From the NCBI RefSeq assembly GCF_003044065.1, contig NZ_PZJJ01000001.1, positions 124,001-188,000 of the forward strand: a stretch of 64,000 bases of DNA. Direction: 5' to 3'. Positions 18,563 through 28,717 of the stretch are shown in pieces. The translations under genes were made by a program, and so were the position numbers. The stretch comes from Alkalicoccus saliphilus. GTDB taxonomy: Bacteria > Bacillota > Bacilli > Bacillales > Salisediminibacteriaceae. Position 1 is the stretch's first letter; each line of letters opens with the position of its first letter. The notes under the pieces are model-generated. The model searched no databases, was not told the DNA's origin, and saw nothing but the letters and a program-made list of their open reading frames with translations.

Positions 18563-20452
18563 TCAGGCCCGCTGTTTTTTAGTAGGAAGCATTTCCAGGA
18601 TACGCGCTGCTGCACTTTCATCTGTAAGACCCACTTCTTTAAGAAGGTCCGGTACGCCCCCGTGTTCGATGTAGCAGTCTTCGATACCCATCCGCTCTAC
18701 TACTGCGGAATGGATCCCCTGTTCGTGATAAAATTCCAGTACCGCACTTCCGAATCCTCCTTGAAGAACATGTTCTTCCATTGTGAGAATCGGTTTTTGT
18801 TTTTTATTGAGTTCAATAAGCTTGTCATGATCGAGAGGTTTGATTGAACGGGCATTAACAACTTCTGTATATATGCCTTTTTGAGCGAGAAGCTCTGCCG
18901 CTGCTTCAGCTACGGGAACCATCGTACCAAAAGCAAGGATGGCTGCATCCTCCCCTTTTTTAAGCACTTCCCACTGTCCGATAGGAATTTCCTGCAGAGT
19001 TTCGTCCATCTCCACACCAATTCCACTGCCACGCGGATATCTCACTGCCACAGGTCCATCTTCGTGCTGTACGGCTGTGAAAAGCATATGCTGAAATTCA
19101 TTTTCGTCCTTTGGCGCCATGAGTTTCATGTTAGGCAGATGACGCATGTAGGAGATATCAAATACACCCTGATGAGTTTCTCCATCTGCCCCGACGAGTC
19201 CGGCCCGGTCAATAGCAAAGGCCACATTTAAATTCTGGCGGCATACATCATGGACAAGCTGATCGTATCCGCGCTGAAGAAACGTGGAATAAATCGCAAG
19301 CACAGGTTTCATCCCCTGTGCTGCCAGTCCTGCTGACATCGTTGTTGCGTGCTGCTCTGCTATGCCGACATCAAACATTCTTTCCGGGAATTCCTGAGCG
19401 AATTTATCGAGTCCGCTTCCATTCGGCATGGCAGGAGTAACGGTGACGAGCTTCTCGTCCGTTCTGGCAATTTTTTTCATCGTTTCTGCAAAGACTCCGC
19501 TGTAGCTCGGCGGCCCCGGTTTCTTAACAACTTCACCGGATTCGATTTTGTACGGCCCAAGACCGTGCCAAGTGCCTTTAGCATCATTCTCGGCAGGTGC
19601 ATAGCCTTTCCCTTTTTTGGTTACAACGTGGATCAGTACCGGCCCTTTAGTTTTTTTGGCGTACTGGATATTGGAACGCAGGTCATTGATATCATGTCCG
19701 TCCACCGGTCCAAGATACGTAAACCCGAGCTCTTCGAAAAACATACCCGATACAAACATATATTTGAGGCTGTCTTTCAGACGTTCCGCTGTAGCGGCAA
19801 TACGTCCGCCGAATGCCGGTACTTTTTTAATAAGCATTTCAAGATCTTCTTTTGCCCGGGTATATTTACCGGCTGTACGCATTCTTCCCAGCATATTGTG
19901 AAGTGCCCCGACGTTCGGTGCAATTGACATTTCATTGTCATTCAAAATGACTGTCATGTCCCGCTGCTCATGACCAATATGGTTAAGCGCTTCCAACGCC
20001 ATGCCCCCGGTCAAAGCGCCGTCCCCTATTATTGGAACGATATGCTCGTCCGATCCTTTCAAATCACGCGCGAGTGTCATACCCATCGCCCCGGAAAGCG
20101 AAGTGGAGCTGTGTCCTGTTTCCCAGCAGTCATGAATAGATTCGGAACGCTTTGGAAATCCGCATAGTCCTTTATGCTGGCGGAGAGTATCAAATTGACC
20201 GGCCCTGCCGGTTAATATTTTATGCACGTATGCCTGATGGCCTACATCAAATAAAAACTTGTCTTTCGGGCTCTCATACAGCTGGTGCAGTACGAGAGTC
20301 AGTTCCACCACCCCGAGATTCGGCCCGAGATGGCCTCCCGTAACTGAAAGTTTACTGATCAAAAATTCTCTTATATCTTCAGCTACACTCCGAAGCTGCC
20401 TGTCATCCAGCTCTTTTAAAAAAGCCGGGTCCTTCATCTCTAGTACATCCAA
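18563..20452 (-). CDS. dxs: 1-deoxy-D-xylulose-5-phosphate synthase
   Basis: 629 residues, first enzyme of the MEP isoprenoid pathway, condensing pyruvate and glyceraldehyde 3-phosphate. Thiamine-diphosphate site [15 protein letters not shown] and N-terminal [16 protein letters not shown]; the transketolase pyrimidine domain has [15 protein letters not shown] and [15 protein letters not shown]. The start is TTG with a GAGGG element upstream, giving [12 protein letters not shown] as in B. subtilis. It follows oapA by 9 bp, so it is probably expressed with the OLE locus and ispA. Confidence 0.95.
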   Translation of the reverse strand: MDVLEMKDPAFLKELDDRQLRSVAEDIREFLISKLSVTGGHLGPNLGVVELTLVLHQLYESPKDKFLFDVGHQAYVHKILTGRAGQFDTLRQHKGLCGFPKRSESIHDCWETGHSSTSLSGAMGMTLARDLKGSDEHIVPIIGDGALTGGMALEALNHIGHEQRDMTVILNDNEMSIAPNVGALHNMLGRMRTAGKYTRAKEDLEMLIKKVPAFGGRIAATAERLKDSLKYMFVSGMFFEELGFTYLGPVDGHDINDLRSNIQYAKKTKGPVLIHVVTKKGKGYAPAENDAKGTWHGLGPYKIESGEVVKKPGPPSYSGVFAETMKKIARTDEKLVTVTPAMPNGSGLDKFAQEFPERMFDVGIAEQHATTMSAGLAAQGMKPVLAIYSTFLQRGYDQLVHDVCRQNLNVAFAIDRAGLVGADGETHQGVFDISYMRHLPNMKLMAPKDENEFQHMLFTAVQHEDGPVAVRYPRGSGIGVEMDETLQEIPIGQWEVLKKGEDAAILAFGTMVPVAEAAAELLAQKGIYTEVVNARSIKPLDHDKLIELNKKQKPILTMEEHVLQGGFGSAVLEFYHEQGIHSAVVERMGIEDCYIEHGGVPDLLKEVGLTDESAAARILEMLPTKKQRA

Positions 20453-20461
20453 AAGAAACCC

Positions 20462-21070
20462 TCACTTTCTTCCTTTTAAATTCTTTCGCTTCTTCTTTTT
20501 CTTCTTAAAAATTGTTATTTTCAATTTTACCTCTATCACATAAAATAATCTACCCACACGGTAAATGATCTCTGTAGAATATTGAATCGCAAGTGTTTTC
20601 CCTACTGATTTTCCACCGACGGTCAATGCAGCGACGATACTTGTAAACAATACTGATATAGCAAACTGGGTGGTGGAACCTTCTTCATGACCTAGCTGGG
20701 AGGCAAGCTGCAGCACCACATAGGCAGAGGCTGTACCACTAATTACCCCTGCAATATCCCCGATAACATCGTTTGTAAAATTGGAAAATTTATCGGCATT
20801 GCGTGTTATTTGAACAGCCTGCCTGGCTCCGGGAAGTTTTTCCGCGGCCATCGCATGAAATGGCTTTTCACGGGCTGCAGTCGCGGCAACCCCTATAGTA
20901 TCAGATATTACCCCCAGAAGGACGATGAGAAACACAATCATCATTCCTACTGCCCAGGCTACCCCGCTTAATATCGCTGTGGAAATGACAGAAAAAATAG
21001 CCGCTAACACGAGTGTGATAACGGCGATCATCCAGCTCCATCTTAATGATTGTTTCATTGATTCCTTCAT
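20462..21070 (-). CDS. oapA: OLE RNA-associated membrane protein OapA
   Basis: 202 residues with about four hydrophobic segments (roughly 13-35, 38-60, 105-125, 133-155) and a very basic C-terminal tail (FKKKKKKRKNLK) suited to RNA contact. The segment SDTIGVAATAAREKPFHAM fits the conserved Asp-containing motif of OapA, the protein that binds OLE RNA and places it at the membrane in Halalkalibacterium (Bacillus) halodurans. Context is decisive: it lies between the OLE RNA gene and dxs, downstream of ispA, exactly the arrangement described for OLE loci. Roles known elsewhere are tolerance to cold, alcohols and Mg2+ stress. Confidence 0.88.
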   Translation of the reverse strand: MKESMKQSLRWSWMIAVITLVLAAIFSVISTAILSGVAWAVGMMIVFLIVLLGVISDTIGVAATAAREKPFHAMAAEKLPGARQAVQITRNADKFSNFTNDVIGDIAGVISGTASAYVVLQLASQLGHEEGSTTQFAISVLFTSIVAALTVGGKSVGKTLAIQYSTEIIYRVGRLFYVIEVKLKITIFKKKKKKRKNLKGRK

Positions 21071-21116
21071 TTATAAATCCCGTCTCCCTTGGGCAGCTCA
21101 TACTTATTATGTAGAT

Positions 21117-21675
21117 GGTGAGTGGTCATTAAAAGAGTAAAGACTGCGCCTTAGGTCCAGTAGGTTTTCCCAGCCGGGTACCGCAGCGTCGCCGCCACGG
21201 TGGTTTCCCTTTAAACCCGGCTTGACGCTGTCGCCAGACGCCAGACTGGATTACCACTCAGTACGCACTATAATCCTCATTTAATGTCCTGTGGAACAGT
21301 CTAGGGGTTTTCCCCGGCAGTTCAAATCAACCTCTATCCTCTTTTGCAGAGCTGATTTCATATGGTTGGCTACCATAATCCCCTCAGACTCCACTCAAGG
21401 CAGGCTACGCTGCCCGCTCGTTCCCTGACTCGCAAGGCAGGTTCATACCTGCAAGCACAGCATCAGTGGGTCTGACGCCATACTTACAGGCCTCCGCGGC
21501 TGCAGGGTCATCGCCCACATGCCTTTGTGGATCGCCCTACAGCCTTTACTCCCAGTCAGGACCCAGGGCTGGGCGCCTCAAGCCAAGACTAGGAACTTCA
21601 TCGATGTGCCCTTTAGCGGATTTTTAGGCCCGCTTTCGAGGCTGTAGAACCGACTAGAATACTGCACCACTCACC
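21117..21675 (-). ncRNA. ole: OLE (ornate large extremophilic) RNA
   Basis: A 650-bp gap between ispA and oapA has no ORF but is rich in GC hairpins. Its ends pair perfectly: GGTGAGTGGT at the 5' end (21666-21675) with ACCACTCACC at the 3' end (21117-21126), defining about 559 nt. Internal helices are visible, e.g. AAGCCGGGT/ACCCGGCTGG and CAGCGTC/GACGCTG in the 3' third (21170-21235). OLE RNAs are about 600 nt and lie in ispA-OLE-oapA-dxs neighbourhoods in extremophilic and anaerobic Firmicutes. No strong promoter is evident immediately upstream, consistent with processing from the operon transcript. Exact termini are inferred. Confidence 0.88.
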
Positions 21676-21719
21676 TGTATTATTATATCATGAAATAAGA
21701 GGTACGGACAATTAAATGG

Positions 21720-22607
21720 CTACTGATCACGTTCTGCAATGTAAACTGCCAGCTCCTGCAGTATGTGACTCGGCACAGAAAGCTCCTCCAGTTCGGAAAG
21801 GGCCGCTCCCGTGTGAAATTTCAAACGCTCTTTAGTCTTTTCCAGACCGAGCAGGCTCACGTACGTATTTTTATGATTACCTTCATCACTTCCTACCGGT
21901 TTTCCCAGCAGCTGCTCGTCTCCCTCTACATCAAGCAGGTCATCTTTAATTTGAAAAGCCAGACCTATATGGATCCCGAACCGGTGAAGTGCCTCCTGCT
22001 CTTTCTTTTCCGCACCTGCAATAAAAGCTCCCATCTGAAGTGCTACGGCCAGCAGATCCCCGGTTTTGCGGTTATGAATACTTTCCATTTCCTCTACGGT
22101 AACTTCTTCATCCTCTGCAAGCATATCAGCTGTCTGACCTCCTACCATTCCGTCCGGTCCTGCCGCACGGGAAAGAAGGCGTACGTTTTCCAGTCTTTGT
22201 TCGGGAGTAAGACGATCATCGCTGGAAATAAGATGAAAAGCATGCGTCAGCAGGGCATCCCCGGCCAGTATCGCTGTGGCTTCACCGAATATCTTGTGAT
22301 TCGTCGGTTTACCTCTGCGGAAATCGTCATTATCCATTGCCGGAAGATCATCATGAATCAAGGAATAGGTGTGTATCATTTCCAGCGCACAGGCAGTGCT
22401 GTCTCCTGCTGTTTTGTCCATATCATAGCTTTCGAGCACGGCATAGAGAAGCATCGGACGTATACGCTTCCCTCCGGCCTGAAGAGAATAAAGCATAGCC
22501 TCCTGAAGTTGAAGAGGAGCATCAAGCGAAGAAGTTATATCTTCAAAGAAGCTTTCCACCCTGGTTTTATGGCTGTCGATAAACGTGTCGAGAAGAGGCT
22601 TATTCAC
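21720..22607 (-). CDS. ispA: Farnesyl diphosphate synthase
   Basis: 295 residues of the trans-prenyltransferase family. First aspartate-rich motif HDDLPAMDNDDFRRG near 85-99 and second motif KDDLLDVEGDEQLLGK near 222-237; residues ahead of the first motif fit a C15 product. It condenses IPP with DMAPP/GPP to give FPP for quinone and undecaprenyl synthesis. It begins 1 bp after xseB and is followed by the OLE RNA gene 44 bp downstream. Confidence 0.93.
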   Translation of the reverse strand: MNKPLLDTFIDSHKTRVESFFEDITSSLDAPLQLQEAMLYSLQAGGKRIRPMLLYAVLESYDMDKTAGDSTACALEMIHTYSLIHDDLPAMDNDDFRRGKPTNHKIFGEATAILAGDALLTHAFHLISSDDRLTPEQRLENVRLLSRAAGPDGMVGGQTADMLAEDEEVTVEEMESIHNRKTGDLLAVALQMGAFIAGAEKKEQEALHRFGIHIGLAFQIKDDLLDVEGDEQLLGKPVGSDEGNHKNTYVSLLGLEKTKERLKFHTGAALSELEELSVPSHILQELAVYIAERDQ

Positions 22608-22608
22608 G

Positions 22609-22839
22609 CTACAATTCCTCCTCGGGAAGATTCGATAAGGACCCGTCTTCAGACAGAACTTCCGTCATCTGCTTTTCCACTTTGTGAAGCCGGTCGTGAC
22701 AATCTTTCGAAAGTTTCATTCCCTCCTGAAACATATCTATCGCTTCTTCCAGAGGGACATCTCCCTGCTCGAGTTTCTGAACTATTTCTTCCAGTTCCCG
22801 CATTGATGTTTCAAAAGAAGCCTTTTTTTCTTCCCCCAT
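22609..22839 (-). CDS. xseB: Exodeoxyribonuclease VII small subunit
   Basis: 76 residues, typical XseB length, with the family core [17 protein letters not shown] and [16 protein letters not shown]. It forms the ExoVII nuclease with XseA, degrading single-stranded DNA. The start codon overlaps the last base of xseA. Confidence 0.93.
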   Translation of the reverse strand: MGEEKKASFETSMRELEEIVQKLEQGDVPLEEAIDMFQEGMKLSKDCHDRLHKVEKQMTEVLSEDGSLSNLPEEEL

Positions 22840-24194
22840 TATAATCCCTTCCTTTCTTCTTGAACTTGTTTTTTTACAGTGCAGTCCAGGGATCCGTCCT
22901 GCAGACGAATGGTTACCGCTCCGCCTTCGTACGTATCTTCAATCGATTTGATTAAGCTTTTTTCTTCATTGTACACAAGGCTGTAGCCTTTTTTCATGAG
23001 CTGAAGCGGACTGAGCAGGTCAAGTTTGGAAACCTGCATGGACAACTGCTGATTTTTATTCTTCATAAGCAGCTCCATCGTGCGCACAAGATTTTTTTCA
23101 AGCTGCTCTGCCTTTTCCCTTTGAGAAGCCGCTTGCTTTTCAGGATGAACATTTTTCAGCCTTTCGTGCCATGACTGCAGGCGCTGCTGCTGTTCCTGAC
23201 TTGCCTGCCGAAGACTCCGTTTCAGTCTCTCCTGCATCATGTCCAGCTGCTGCTCCTTTTCTTCAAGAAGCTTCTTCGGATACTTGAAAGCATAGGAATT
23301 TTCCAGTCTTTTTAATTGATCTCCTGCCTGCTTCATATGTTGAATCATGGTCCGCTGAAGCCGTGCATGGCGCTCTGCAGTAAATGCTCTCATTTCCTGT
23401 ATATCCGGGACGACCATTTCCGCTGCAGCTGTTGGTGTCGGTGCTCTGAGATCAGCCGTGAAATCACTTATCGTTACATCCGTTTCGTGGCCGACAGCAG
23501 AAACAACTGGGGTCTGAGATTCAAATACAGCTTTTGCGACCTCTTCTTCATTAAATGCCCACAGCTCCTCGAGAGAGCCGCCTCCGCGGCCGATAATCAT
23601 GACTTCAAAGATTCCCGCCTCATCCGCCTGGCGGACAGCACGGGAAATAGACCCGGAAGCATGAGGTCCCTGCACGAGCACCGGAAGAAGCGTCACTTTT
23701 GCAAGAGGATATCTTCTTCTGAGAGTTGTGACAATATCTCTGACCGCGGCCCCTGTTGGTGATGTTACGACTGCGATACGTTCCGGTATTCTCGGAAGTG
23801 GTTTTTTACGGCTTTCTTCAAAGTAGCCCGCTGCTTCAAGTTTTTTCTTCAGCTGTTCAAACGCGAGATACAGGTCACCAATACCGTCGGGCTGCATTTC
23901 TTTTACGTAAAACTGATACTGGCCGAATGGTTCATAAACTGATATGTCACCGCGTACAAGTACTCCCATGCCATTTTCGGGTGTAAAGCGGAGAGATTTA
24001 TTGCTGCCGGCAAACATAACAGACTGGAGTCGGGAACGGTCATCTTTGAGTGTAAAGTACATGTGGCCCCGGCTGTGTTTTTTAAAATTGGATATCTCAG
24101 CACGGACCCACACATTCTGGAGCGCAGCGGAAGTATCAAGCAGTTTTTTTATTTTGACAGTCACATCATATACTGATAAAAACTGACCATTCAC
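22839..24194 (-). CDS. xseA: Exodeoxyribonuclease VII large subunit
   Basis: 451 residues from the chosen start. N-terminal OB-fold with [17 protein letters not shown], catalytic core with [12 protein letters not shown]-type motif ([13 protein letters not shown]), [14 protein letters not shown] and SAVGHETD, then a long coiled coil (about 275-400). The open frame runs 9 codons upstream into folD, but the GTG at 24194, one base after the folD stop (TAGTGTG), with AGAAGGGA just before it, gives the better start. Confidence 0.92.
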   Translation of the reverse strand: MNGQFLSVYDVTVKIKKLLDTSAALQNVWVRAEISNFKKHSRGHMYFTLKDDRSRLQSVMFAGSNKSLRFTPENGMGVLVRGDISVYEPFGQYQFYVKEMQPDGIGDLYLAFEQLKKKLEAAGYFEESRKKPLPRIPERIAVVTSPTGAAVRDIVTTLRRRYPLAKVTLLPVLVQGPHASGSISRAVRQADEAGIFEVMIIGRGGGSLEELWAFNEEEVAKAVFESQTPVVSAVGHETDVTISDFTADLRAPTPTAAAEMVVPDIQEMRAFTAERHARLQRTMIQHMKQAGDQLKRLENSYAFKYPKKLLEEKEQQLDMMQERLKRSLRQASQEQQQRLQSWHERLKNVHPEKQAASQREKAEQLEKNLVRTMELLMKNKNQQLSMQVSKLDLLSPLQLMKKGYSLVYNEEKSLIKSIEDTYEGGAVTIRLQDGSLDCTVKKQVQEERKGL

Positions 24195-24195
24195 A

Positions 24196-25059
24196 CTATC
24201 CCTTCTTTCCACCGGCTGCACGCTCTGCTGCTTTCAGCGTGTTATACATGAGCATTGTAATTGTCATAGGTCCTACGCCTCCCGGTACCGGGGTCACGTA
24301 GGAAGCTTTGTCTTTTACCGATTCAAAATCGACGTCTCCTGTCAGCTTGCCCTCTTCCGTGCGGTTGATGCCCACATCAATAATTACCGCCCCGTCTTTA
24401 ATGTAGGACTCATCCAAAAACCCGGCGCGTCCTATAGCGACCACGATGATGTCCGCCTGCTTTGTCATCTCACGGATATCTTTCGTCCGGGAATGGCAGT
24501 AAGTGACAGTAGCATTTTCATTAAGCAGAAGCTGTCCAACAGGTTTTCCTACTATGTTGCTCCGGCCGACGACTACAGCATGCCTGCCTTCGATAGGAAT
24601 ATTTTTCATTTTTAACATATGTATAATTCCGAAGGGAGTACAGGGCAGAAAGGAATCTTTTCCTATCATCATTCTTCCGATATTCACTGGATGGAAGCCG
24701 TCCACATCCTTTTCCGGTGAAATGGCTTCAATAATCTTCTCTTCAGAAATATGATCAGGAAGCGGCAGCTGTACAAGAATGCCGTGAATGTTGTCTTTTT
24801 TGTTCAGCTTGTCAATCTTTTGGAGAAGCTCTTTTTCAGATATAGTATCTTCTGTACGATCCACTTCAGAATAAATACCTGCTTCACGGCACGCCTTCTC
24901 TTTACCCCTTACATAGGAAGCGGAGGCAGGGTCATCTCCTACGAGAATGACCGCAAGTCCCGGGATAGTTCCTTCCTCTCCAAGCCGTTCTGCTTTTTCT
25001 TTAAGTTCCCGGCGTGTTTCCGCTGCTATTTCCTTGCCCGATATAAGCTCTGCACTCAT
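24196..25059 (-). CDS. folD: Bifunctional methylenetetrahydrofolate dehydrogenase / cyclohydrolase
   Basis: 287 residues. Catalytic SYVRGKEKACREAGI region with Lys, QLPLPDH motif, and an NADP-binding domain with VVGRSNIVGKPVGQLLL and the closing PVPGGVGPMTITML. It interconverts one-carbon folates. Its one-carbon units connect with the glycine cleavage system at 37325-41257 and YqgN at 55591. It is 31 bp downstream of nusB. Confidence 0.95.
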   Translation of the reverse strand: MSAELISGKEIAAETRRELKEKAERLGEEGTIPGLAVILVGDDPASASYVRGKEKACREAGIYSEVDRTEDTISEKELLQKIDKLNKKDNIHGILVQLPLPDHISEEKIIEAISPEKDVDGFHPVNIGRMMIGKDSFLPCTPFGIIHMLKMKNIPIEGRHAVVVGRSNIVGKPVGQLLLNENATVTYCHSRTKDIREMTKQADIIVVAIGRAGFLDESYIKDGAVIIDVGINRTEEGKLTGDVDFESVKDKASYVTPVPGGVGPMTITMLMYNTLKAAERAAGGKKG

Positions 25060-25090
25060 TGATAAACAACTCCCCTTCAGATAATTATCA

Positions 25091-25492
25091 TTACTCGTTT
25101 TCGAGTATTGAAGCTATTTTGGAGGCCACACCATTTACAAATTTCCCGGCTTCTTCCTCTGCGTTAAAACCTTTTGCCAGATCAATGGCTTCGTTAATAC
25201 TTACGTTCACAGGAACGTCTTCTACGTATTTCATTTCGTAAACGCAGAGACGAAGTATCGCTCTATCCACTCTGGAAAGCCGTGACAGCGTCCAGTGCTC
25301 CAGCACACTGTCCAGCAGACCATCTATTTCTTTCTGATTTTCCAATGTTCCTTTTACCAGCTGAAGAAGAAAATCATTTCCTTCCTCTTCTTTTTCAAGC
25401 GTTGCTTCAATTGCTTCTTCGGCTGAGACTCCGGTCATTTCGACCTGATACAGCGCCTGGACGGATTTGATCCGCGCCACTCGTCGATTCAT
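25091..25492 (-). CDS. nusB: Transcription antitermination factor NusB
   Basis: 133 residues, all helical, with the N-terminal RRVARIKSVQALYQVE and a C-terminal INEAIDLAKGF ... KFVNGV motif. NusB with NusE binds boxA RNA during rRNA transcription. First gene of the run nusB-folD-xseA-xseB-ispA-OLE-oapA-dxs-tlyA-argR; AAAGGAG precedes its ATG. Confidence 0.93.
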   Translation of the reverse strand: MNRRVARIKSVQALYQVEMTGVSAEEAIEATLEKEEEGNDFLLQLVKGTLENQKEIDGLLDSVLEHWTLSRLSRVDRAILRLCVYEMKYVEDVPVNVSINEAIDLAKGFNAEEEAGKFVNGVASKIASILENE

Positions 25493-25721
25493 TTTATCTT
25501 TCTCCTTTTCTGCTAACAGGTCAATTCAATACTTACTCATAATAGCATAGAAAAGGGGCCCCTTGCACGAAGATGTCTTAAAACGTAACGCTCTGCACAC
25601 CGGAGGATTTAACAGACCTTCAGTTGACCTGTGAAGATACTTTACAGCGGTAACCGTGAACAATAGTACAAACCGCAGAAAATTCTGTGAAGCCGGGCGG
25701 ATTGCTCATTCACAATCAGAA

Positions 25722-25750
25722 AGCCGCCCCGGGAAAAACCGGAGCGGCTC
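25722..25750 (-). terminator. Hairpin terminator after yqhY
   Basis: Strong stem AGCCGCTCCGG / CCGGGGCGGCT (minus strand) starting about 12 bp past the yqhY stop. The T run is short, so termination may be partial. The 240 bp from here to nusB contain no gene. Confidence 0.55.
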
Positions 25751-25762
25751 TGCATAGTACGA

Positions 25763-26173
25763 TCAGGAATCTGCCAGAACAGTTTCCTCGTCGTTTTTTG
25801 ATTCAAACTGTATCCCTGTAATATGAATATTTACAGATAACACTTCAATAGATGTCATTGTTTTCAAAGTCAGTACAATGTTTTCCTGTACTTTTTTTCC
25901 TGTCTCAGGAATAGAATGTCCGTATTTAGCGACAATATAAACATCAAGAGTAAAACCTTCTTCACTGACTTCGGCTCTTACTCCTTTACTGTGGGTGCTT
26001 CTTCTTCCAAGGCGTTCCGCCACACCGGTTGCGAAGTTCCCTTGAAGGTGGTCGACTCCATCGATCTCCGAAGCTGCCAGTCCGGCTATAATTTCGATTA
26101 CGTCCGGTGATATCTCGACTTTACCTAAATCATTTTTATGTCCCGGAAGCTGGATCATCTGATATTCAGCCAT
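25763..26173 (-). CDS. yqhY: Asp23/Gls24 family protein YqhY
   Basis: 136 residues. Central Asp23 domain (VEISPDVIEIIAGLAASEIDGV ... EVSEEGFTLDVYIVAKYG). In B. subtilis YqhY is encoded with accBC and its loss provokes suppressors in acetyl-CoA carboxylase genes, which implies a link to control of fatty-acid synthesis. Here it starts 2 bp after accC, preserving accB-accC-yqhY. Confidence 0.9.
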   Translation of the reverse strand: MAEYQMIQLPGHKNDLGKVEISPDVIEIIAGLAASEIDGVDHLQGNFATGVAERLGRRSTHSKGVRAEVSEEGFTLDVYIVAKYGHSIPETGKKVQENIVLTLKTMTSIEVLSVNIHITGIQFESKNDEETVLADS

Positions 26174-26175
26174 CC

Positions 26176-27534
26176 TTATTCCTCCCTCGGTTTAATCGGA
26201 TATGTTTCCAGGAACTTAGTGTTAAAATCTCCGCTGCGGAAAACGTCGTGGGCAAAAAGCTGCTGATGAAATGGAATTGTCGTTTTAACACCTTCCACCA
26301 TAAACTCATCCAGTGCTCTTTCCATTTTGGCAACAGCTTCTTCGCGGTCTGCGCCGTATACGATTAACTTTGCAACCATAGAGTCATAGTAAGGGCTTAT
26401 CATATAGCCTGTATAAACAGCGCTGTCGACCCTCACTCCCGGTCCGCCCGGCGGAAGATAATACGAAATTCTTCCGGGGGAAGGCATAAAGTTTTTAAAT
26501 GGATCCTCAGCGTTAATCCGGCATTCAATGGACCAGCCGTTGAAAACAATATCCTCCTGTTTTACCGAAAGCTCTTTTCCGGAGGCTACATTGATCATTT
26601 CTTTAATCAGGTCCACTCCTGTAACCATTTCCGTAACAGGATGCTCCACCTGTATCCGTGTATTCATTTCCATAAAATAAAACCGGTTTTCTGTGTGATC
26701 AAATATAAATTCAATCGTACCGGCACCTGTATAATCAACAGCTTTAGCTGCTCTGACAGCTGCCTGGCCCATTTCCTCCCGTATTTCCGGTGAAATAGCG
26801 GGCGAAGGCGTCTCTTCAACAAGTTTTTGAAGACGTCGCTGAATCGTACAGTCCCTTTCCCCGAGATGAACAACGTTTCCATAGTTATCAGCCATCACCT
26901 GGATTTCCACGTGGCGGAAATCTTCAATGAACTTTTCAAGATAAACGCCTTCGTTGCCGAAGTTGGCTTTAGCCTCTTTCTGGGTTACGGAAATTCCTTT
27001 TCGGAGCTCCTCTTCGGTTTTCGCTACACGGATACCTTTTCCTCCACCGCCGGCCGTTGCTTTTATAATAACGGGATAGCCGATTTCTTCGGCTACTCTT
27101 ACGCCGTCATCCGGAGATTTTACAAGTCCATCAGATCCAGGAACAACGGGAACTCCCGCTTCCTCCATTGTTTTTCTGGCCACATCTTTAGTTCCCATCT
27201 GGCTGATGGCATAGGGGCTGGGGCCTATGAACGTAATGTTGCAGGCTCCGCAAATTTCTGCAAAATCAGGGTTTTCCGACAGAAAACCATATCCTGGATG
27301 AATGCCATCGGACTCCGTCAGTGTTGCTGCACTCATGATATTTGTGAAATTCAAATAACTGTCTGCACTAGAGACCGGGCCGATGCAGTAGGACTCATCC
27401 GCAAGCTTCACATGCAGAGCATCATGATCAGCTGTGGAATACACAGCCACTGTTTTAATACCCATTTCTTTACACGCTCTGATTATTCTTACCGCGATTT
27501 CCCCGCGGTTGGCTATTAGAATTTTTTTCAGCAT
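26176..27534 (-). CDS. accC: Biotin carboxylase subunit of acetyl-CoA carboxylase
   Basis: 452 residues. ATP-grasp enzyme with N-terminal [17 protein letters not shown], glycine-rich loop [35 protein letters not shown] and a C-terminal biotin carboxylase domain. It carboxylates biotin on AccB for malonyl-CoA synthesis. It follows accB by 9 bp. Confidence 0.95.
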   Translation of the reverse strand: MLKKILIANRGEIAVRIIRACKEMGIKTVAVYSTADHDALHVKLADESYCIGPVSSADSYLNFTNIMSAATLTESDGIHPGYGFLSENPDFAEICGACNITFIGPSPYAISQMGTKDVARKTMEEAGVPVVPGSDGLVKSPDDGVRVAEEIGYPVIIKATAGGGGKGIRVAKTEEELRKGISVTQKEAKANFGNEGVYLEKFIEDFRHVEIQVMADNYGNVVHLGERDCTIQRRLQKLVEETPSPAISPEIREEMGQAAVRAAKAVDYTGAGTIEFIFDHTENRFYFMEMNTRIQVEHPVTEMVTGVDLIKEMINVASGKELSVKQEDIVFNGWSIECRINAEDPFKNFMPSPGRISYYLPPGGPGVRVDSAVYTGYMISPYYDSMVAKLIVYGADREEAVAKMERALDEFMVEGVKTTIPFHQQLFAHDVFRSGDFNTKFLETYPIKPREE

Positions 27535-27543
27535 AATATCCCT

Positions 27544-28050
27544 CTATTCCGGCTTCACAAGAAATAGTTCCTGTCCGTATTCCACCAGCTGGCCGTTTTC
27601 TGCAAGTACTTCCACAATTTCTCCGTCAATTTCTGCTTCTATTTCATTCATGAGCTTCATCGCTTCGACAATACATACAACACTTTCATTCTTCACTTTA
27701 TCACCCTTTTTCACATACGGATCAGCATCCGGGGAAGGGGACGAATAAAACGTCCCGACCATAGGTGAGGAAATTTTATGGAGGTTTTCCGAATCGGAAA
27801 TTTCTTTTTGTGGTTTTTCTTCTTCTGCGGCCGGTTTAACTTCCTGCTGCACTGGAGCAGAAGGAGGCTCAGCGGGCGCTTCCGGAGGTGATTGTTCCGG
27901 CTGGGGAATCTGAACAGTGCCACCTGAAGCACTGTTTTTCCTTAACTGTACTTTAGCACCGTTCTGCTCGTATTTGAATTCGCTGATGCTGGAATCATCA
28001 ATTAATTTAATTAATTCTCGTATTTCCTGAATTTTCAACATAGATTTCAC
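27544..28050 (-). CDS. accB: Biotin carboxyl carrier protein of acetyl-CoA carboxylase
   Basis: 168 residues. Short N-terminal helical region ([17 protein letters not shown]), a Pro/Glu/Ala-rich flexible linker (about 45-90), and a C-terminal biotinyl domain with biotinylated lysine in VEAMKLMNE near 134. GGAG lies ahead of the ATG. In B. subtilis spoIIIAH is the immediate upstream neighbour; here there is a 330-bp non-coding gap with a likely promoter. Confidence 0.95.
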   Translation of the reverse strand: MKSMLKIQEIRELIKLIDDSSISEFKYEQNGAKVQLRKNSASGGTVQIPQPEQSPPEAPAEPPSAPVQQEVKPAAEEEKPQKEISDSENLHKISSPMVGTFYSSPSPDADPYVKKGDKVKNESVVCIVEAMKLMNEIEAEIDGEIVEVLAENGQLVEYGQELFLVKPE

Positions 28051-28184
28051 TCCTGTTTTTGTTTTGGCTTCGGCTGAAGCATGTTTATTGGAATACCAGA
28101 AAACAGAGCCTTGGAGCTTCTCTGTTTCTGTATGAACAACCCCGGCACAAACTGCGTTTATTATGTACCCTGCGCCAGACTGCC

Positions 28185-28213
28185 TATATAAGATTTATGC
28201 TACCTTAAATCAA
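28185..28213 (-). promoter_or_regulatory. Probable sigma-A promoter of accB-accC-yqhY
   Basis: Minus strand TTGATT (28208-28213), 17-bp spacer, TATATA (28185-28190). It would give a leader of about 130 nt before accB. Confidence 0.5.
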
Positions 28214-28284
28214 CCGGATTGAAAACCTTTTTTACATAAACTGCCGTATTCCAAAAATATATCTCACGTAATGGTGTCTTTCTT

Positions 28285-28300
28285 TTGGTAACGCTTACAA
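28285..28300. promoter_or_regulatory. Candidate catabolite-responsive element (CcpA site)
   Basis: TTGGTAACGCTTACAA fits the consensus WTGNNARCGNWWWCAW at every position. It lies about 105-120 bp upstream of the predicted accB start of transcription, a placement compatible with activation. Function is inferred. Confidence 0.5.
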
Positions 28301-28338
28301 TAAAAAGCAGGCACTGAAACTGATACCGGTATATTACC

Positions 28339-28384
28339 AGGAAGGGGGCGGACCGATGCTGTACGGGAACCGCCCCTCCTTTTA
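28339..28384. terminator. GC-rich hairpin after the 111-aa gene
   Basis: GGGGCGG/CCGCCCC stem with an 18-nt loop overlapping the stop codon at 28382. The T tracts are short on both strands, so terminator function is uncertain. Confidence 0.4.
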
Positions 28385-28717
28385 CACTTCTTCTTCCGTC
28401 TTAGGGGTATTCTTATATTCTCTGAAGACAGGGAAATCAGAAAGGTTATCCGGAATTTTACCCTCTTCCAGCAGGATAATCTTAACCATATCTTTGTTTC
28501 TTGCCATATGATACTTTTCTCCATATTCATTTTCTTTTGTATATTGTTTCAGACTGTCGTAATCTTTTTCCTGGATGGAAACGGGGGCTCCTTCCGCTTC
28601 TTCGGGATTCTGTTCAAACCCTACTTGGAACTCCACGATTTGTATTTTATCGTTTTTAATGTTGCGCGTCTGCTCCAGTACTGCTTTAGCGCCTTCCGTT
28701 AAATCTGACCAATCCAT
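28382..28717 (-). CDS. Hypothetical protein (111 aa) between efp and accB
   Basis: Not recognised. 111 residues, acidic, soluble, starting MDWSDLTEGAKAVLEQ and containing repeated Glu/Lys-rich stretches and a Tyr-rich central part; no signal or membrane segment. A GGAGG site precedes the ATG. It occupies the place that yqhV and the spoIIIA operon hold in B. subtilis and is 39 bp downstream of efp, so it is probably co-transcribed with efp. Confidence 0.6.
   Translation of the reverse strand: MDWSDLTEGAKAVLEQTRNIKNDKIQIVEFQVGFEQNPEEAEGAPVSIQEKDYDSLKQYTKENEYGEKYHMARNKDMVKIILLEEGKIPDNLSDFPVFREYKNTPKTEEEV

Larger units (their letters stand above)
28051..28381. other. Gap upstream of accB where spoIIIAA-AH is expected
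   Basis: 331 bases with no gene. It holds a promoter candidate (28185-28213), a cre-like site (28285-28300) and a hairpin at 28340-28384. No fragment of spoIIIA genes was recognised. Confidence 0.6.

Noticed and set aside
21765-22844. Long plus-strand frame (359 codons) opposite ispA/xseB
   Set aside because: It lies antisense to clearly identified genes, has no ribosome site and no recognisable domain; it is a shadow frame.
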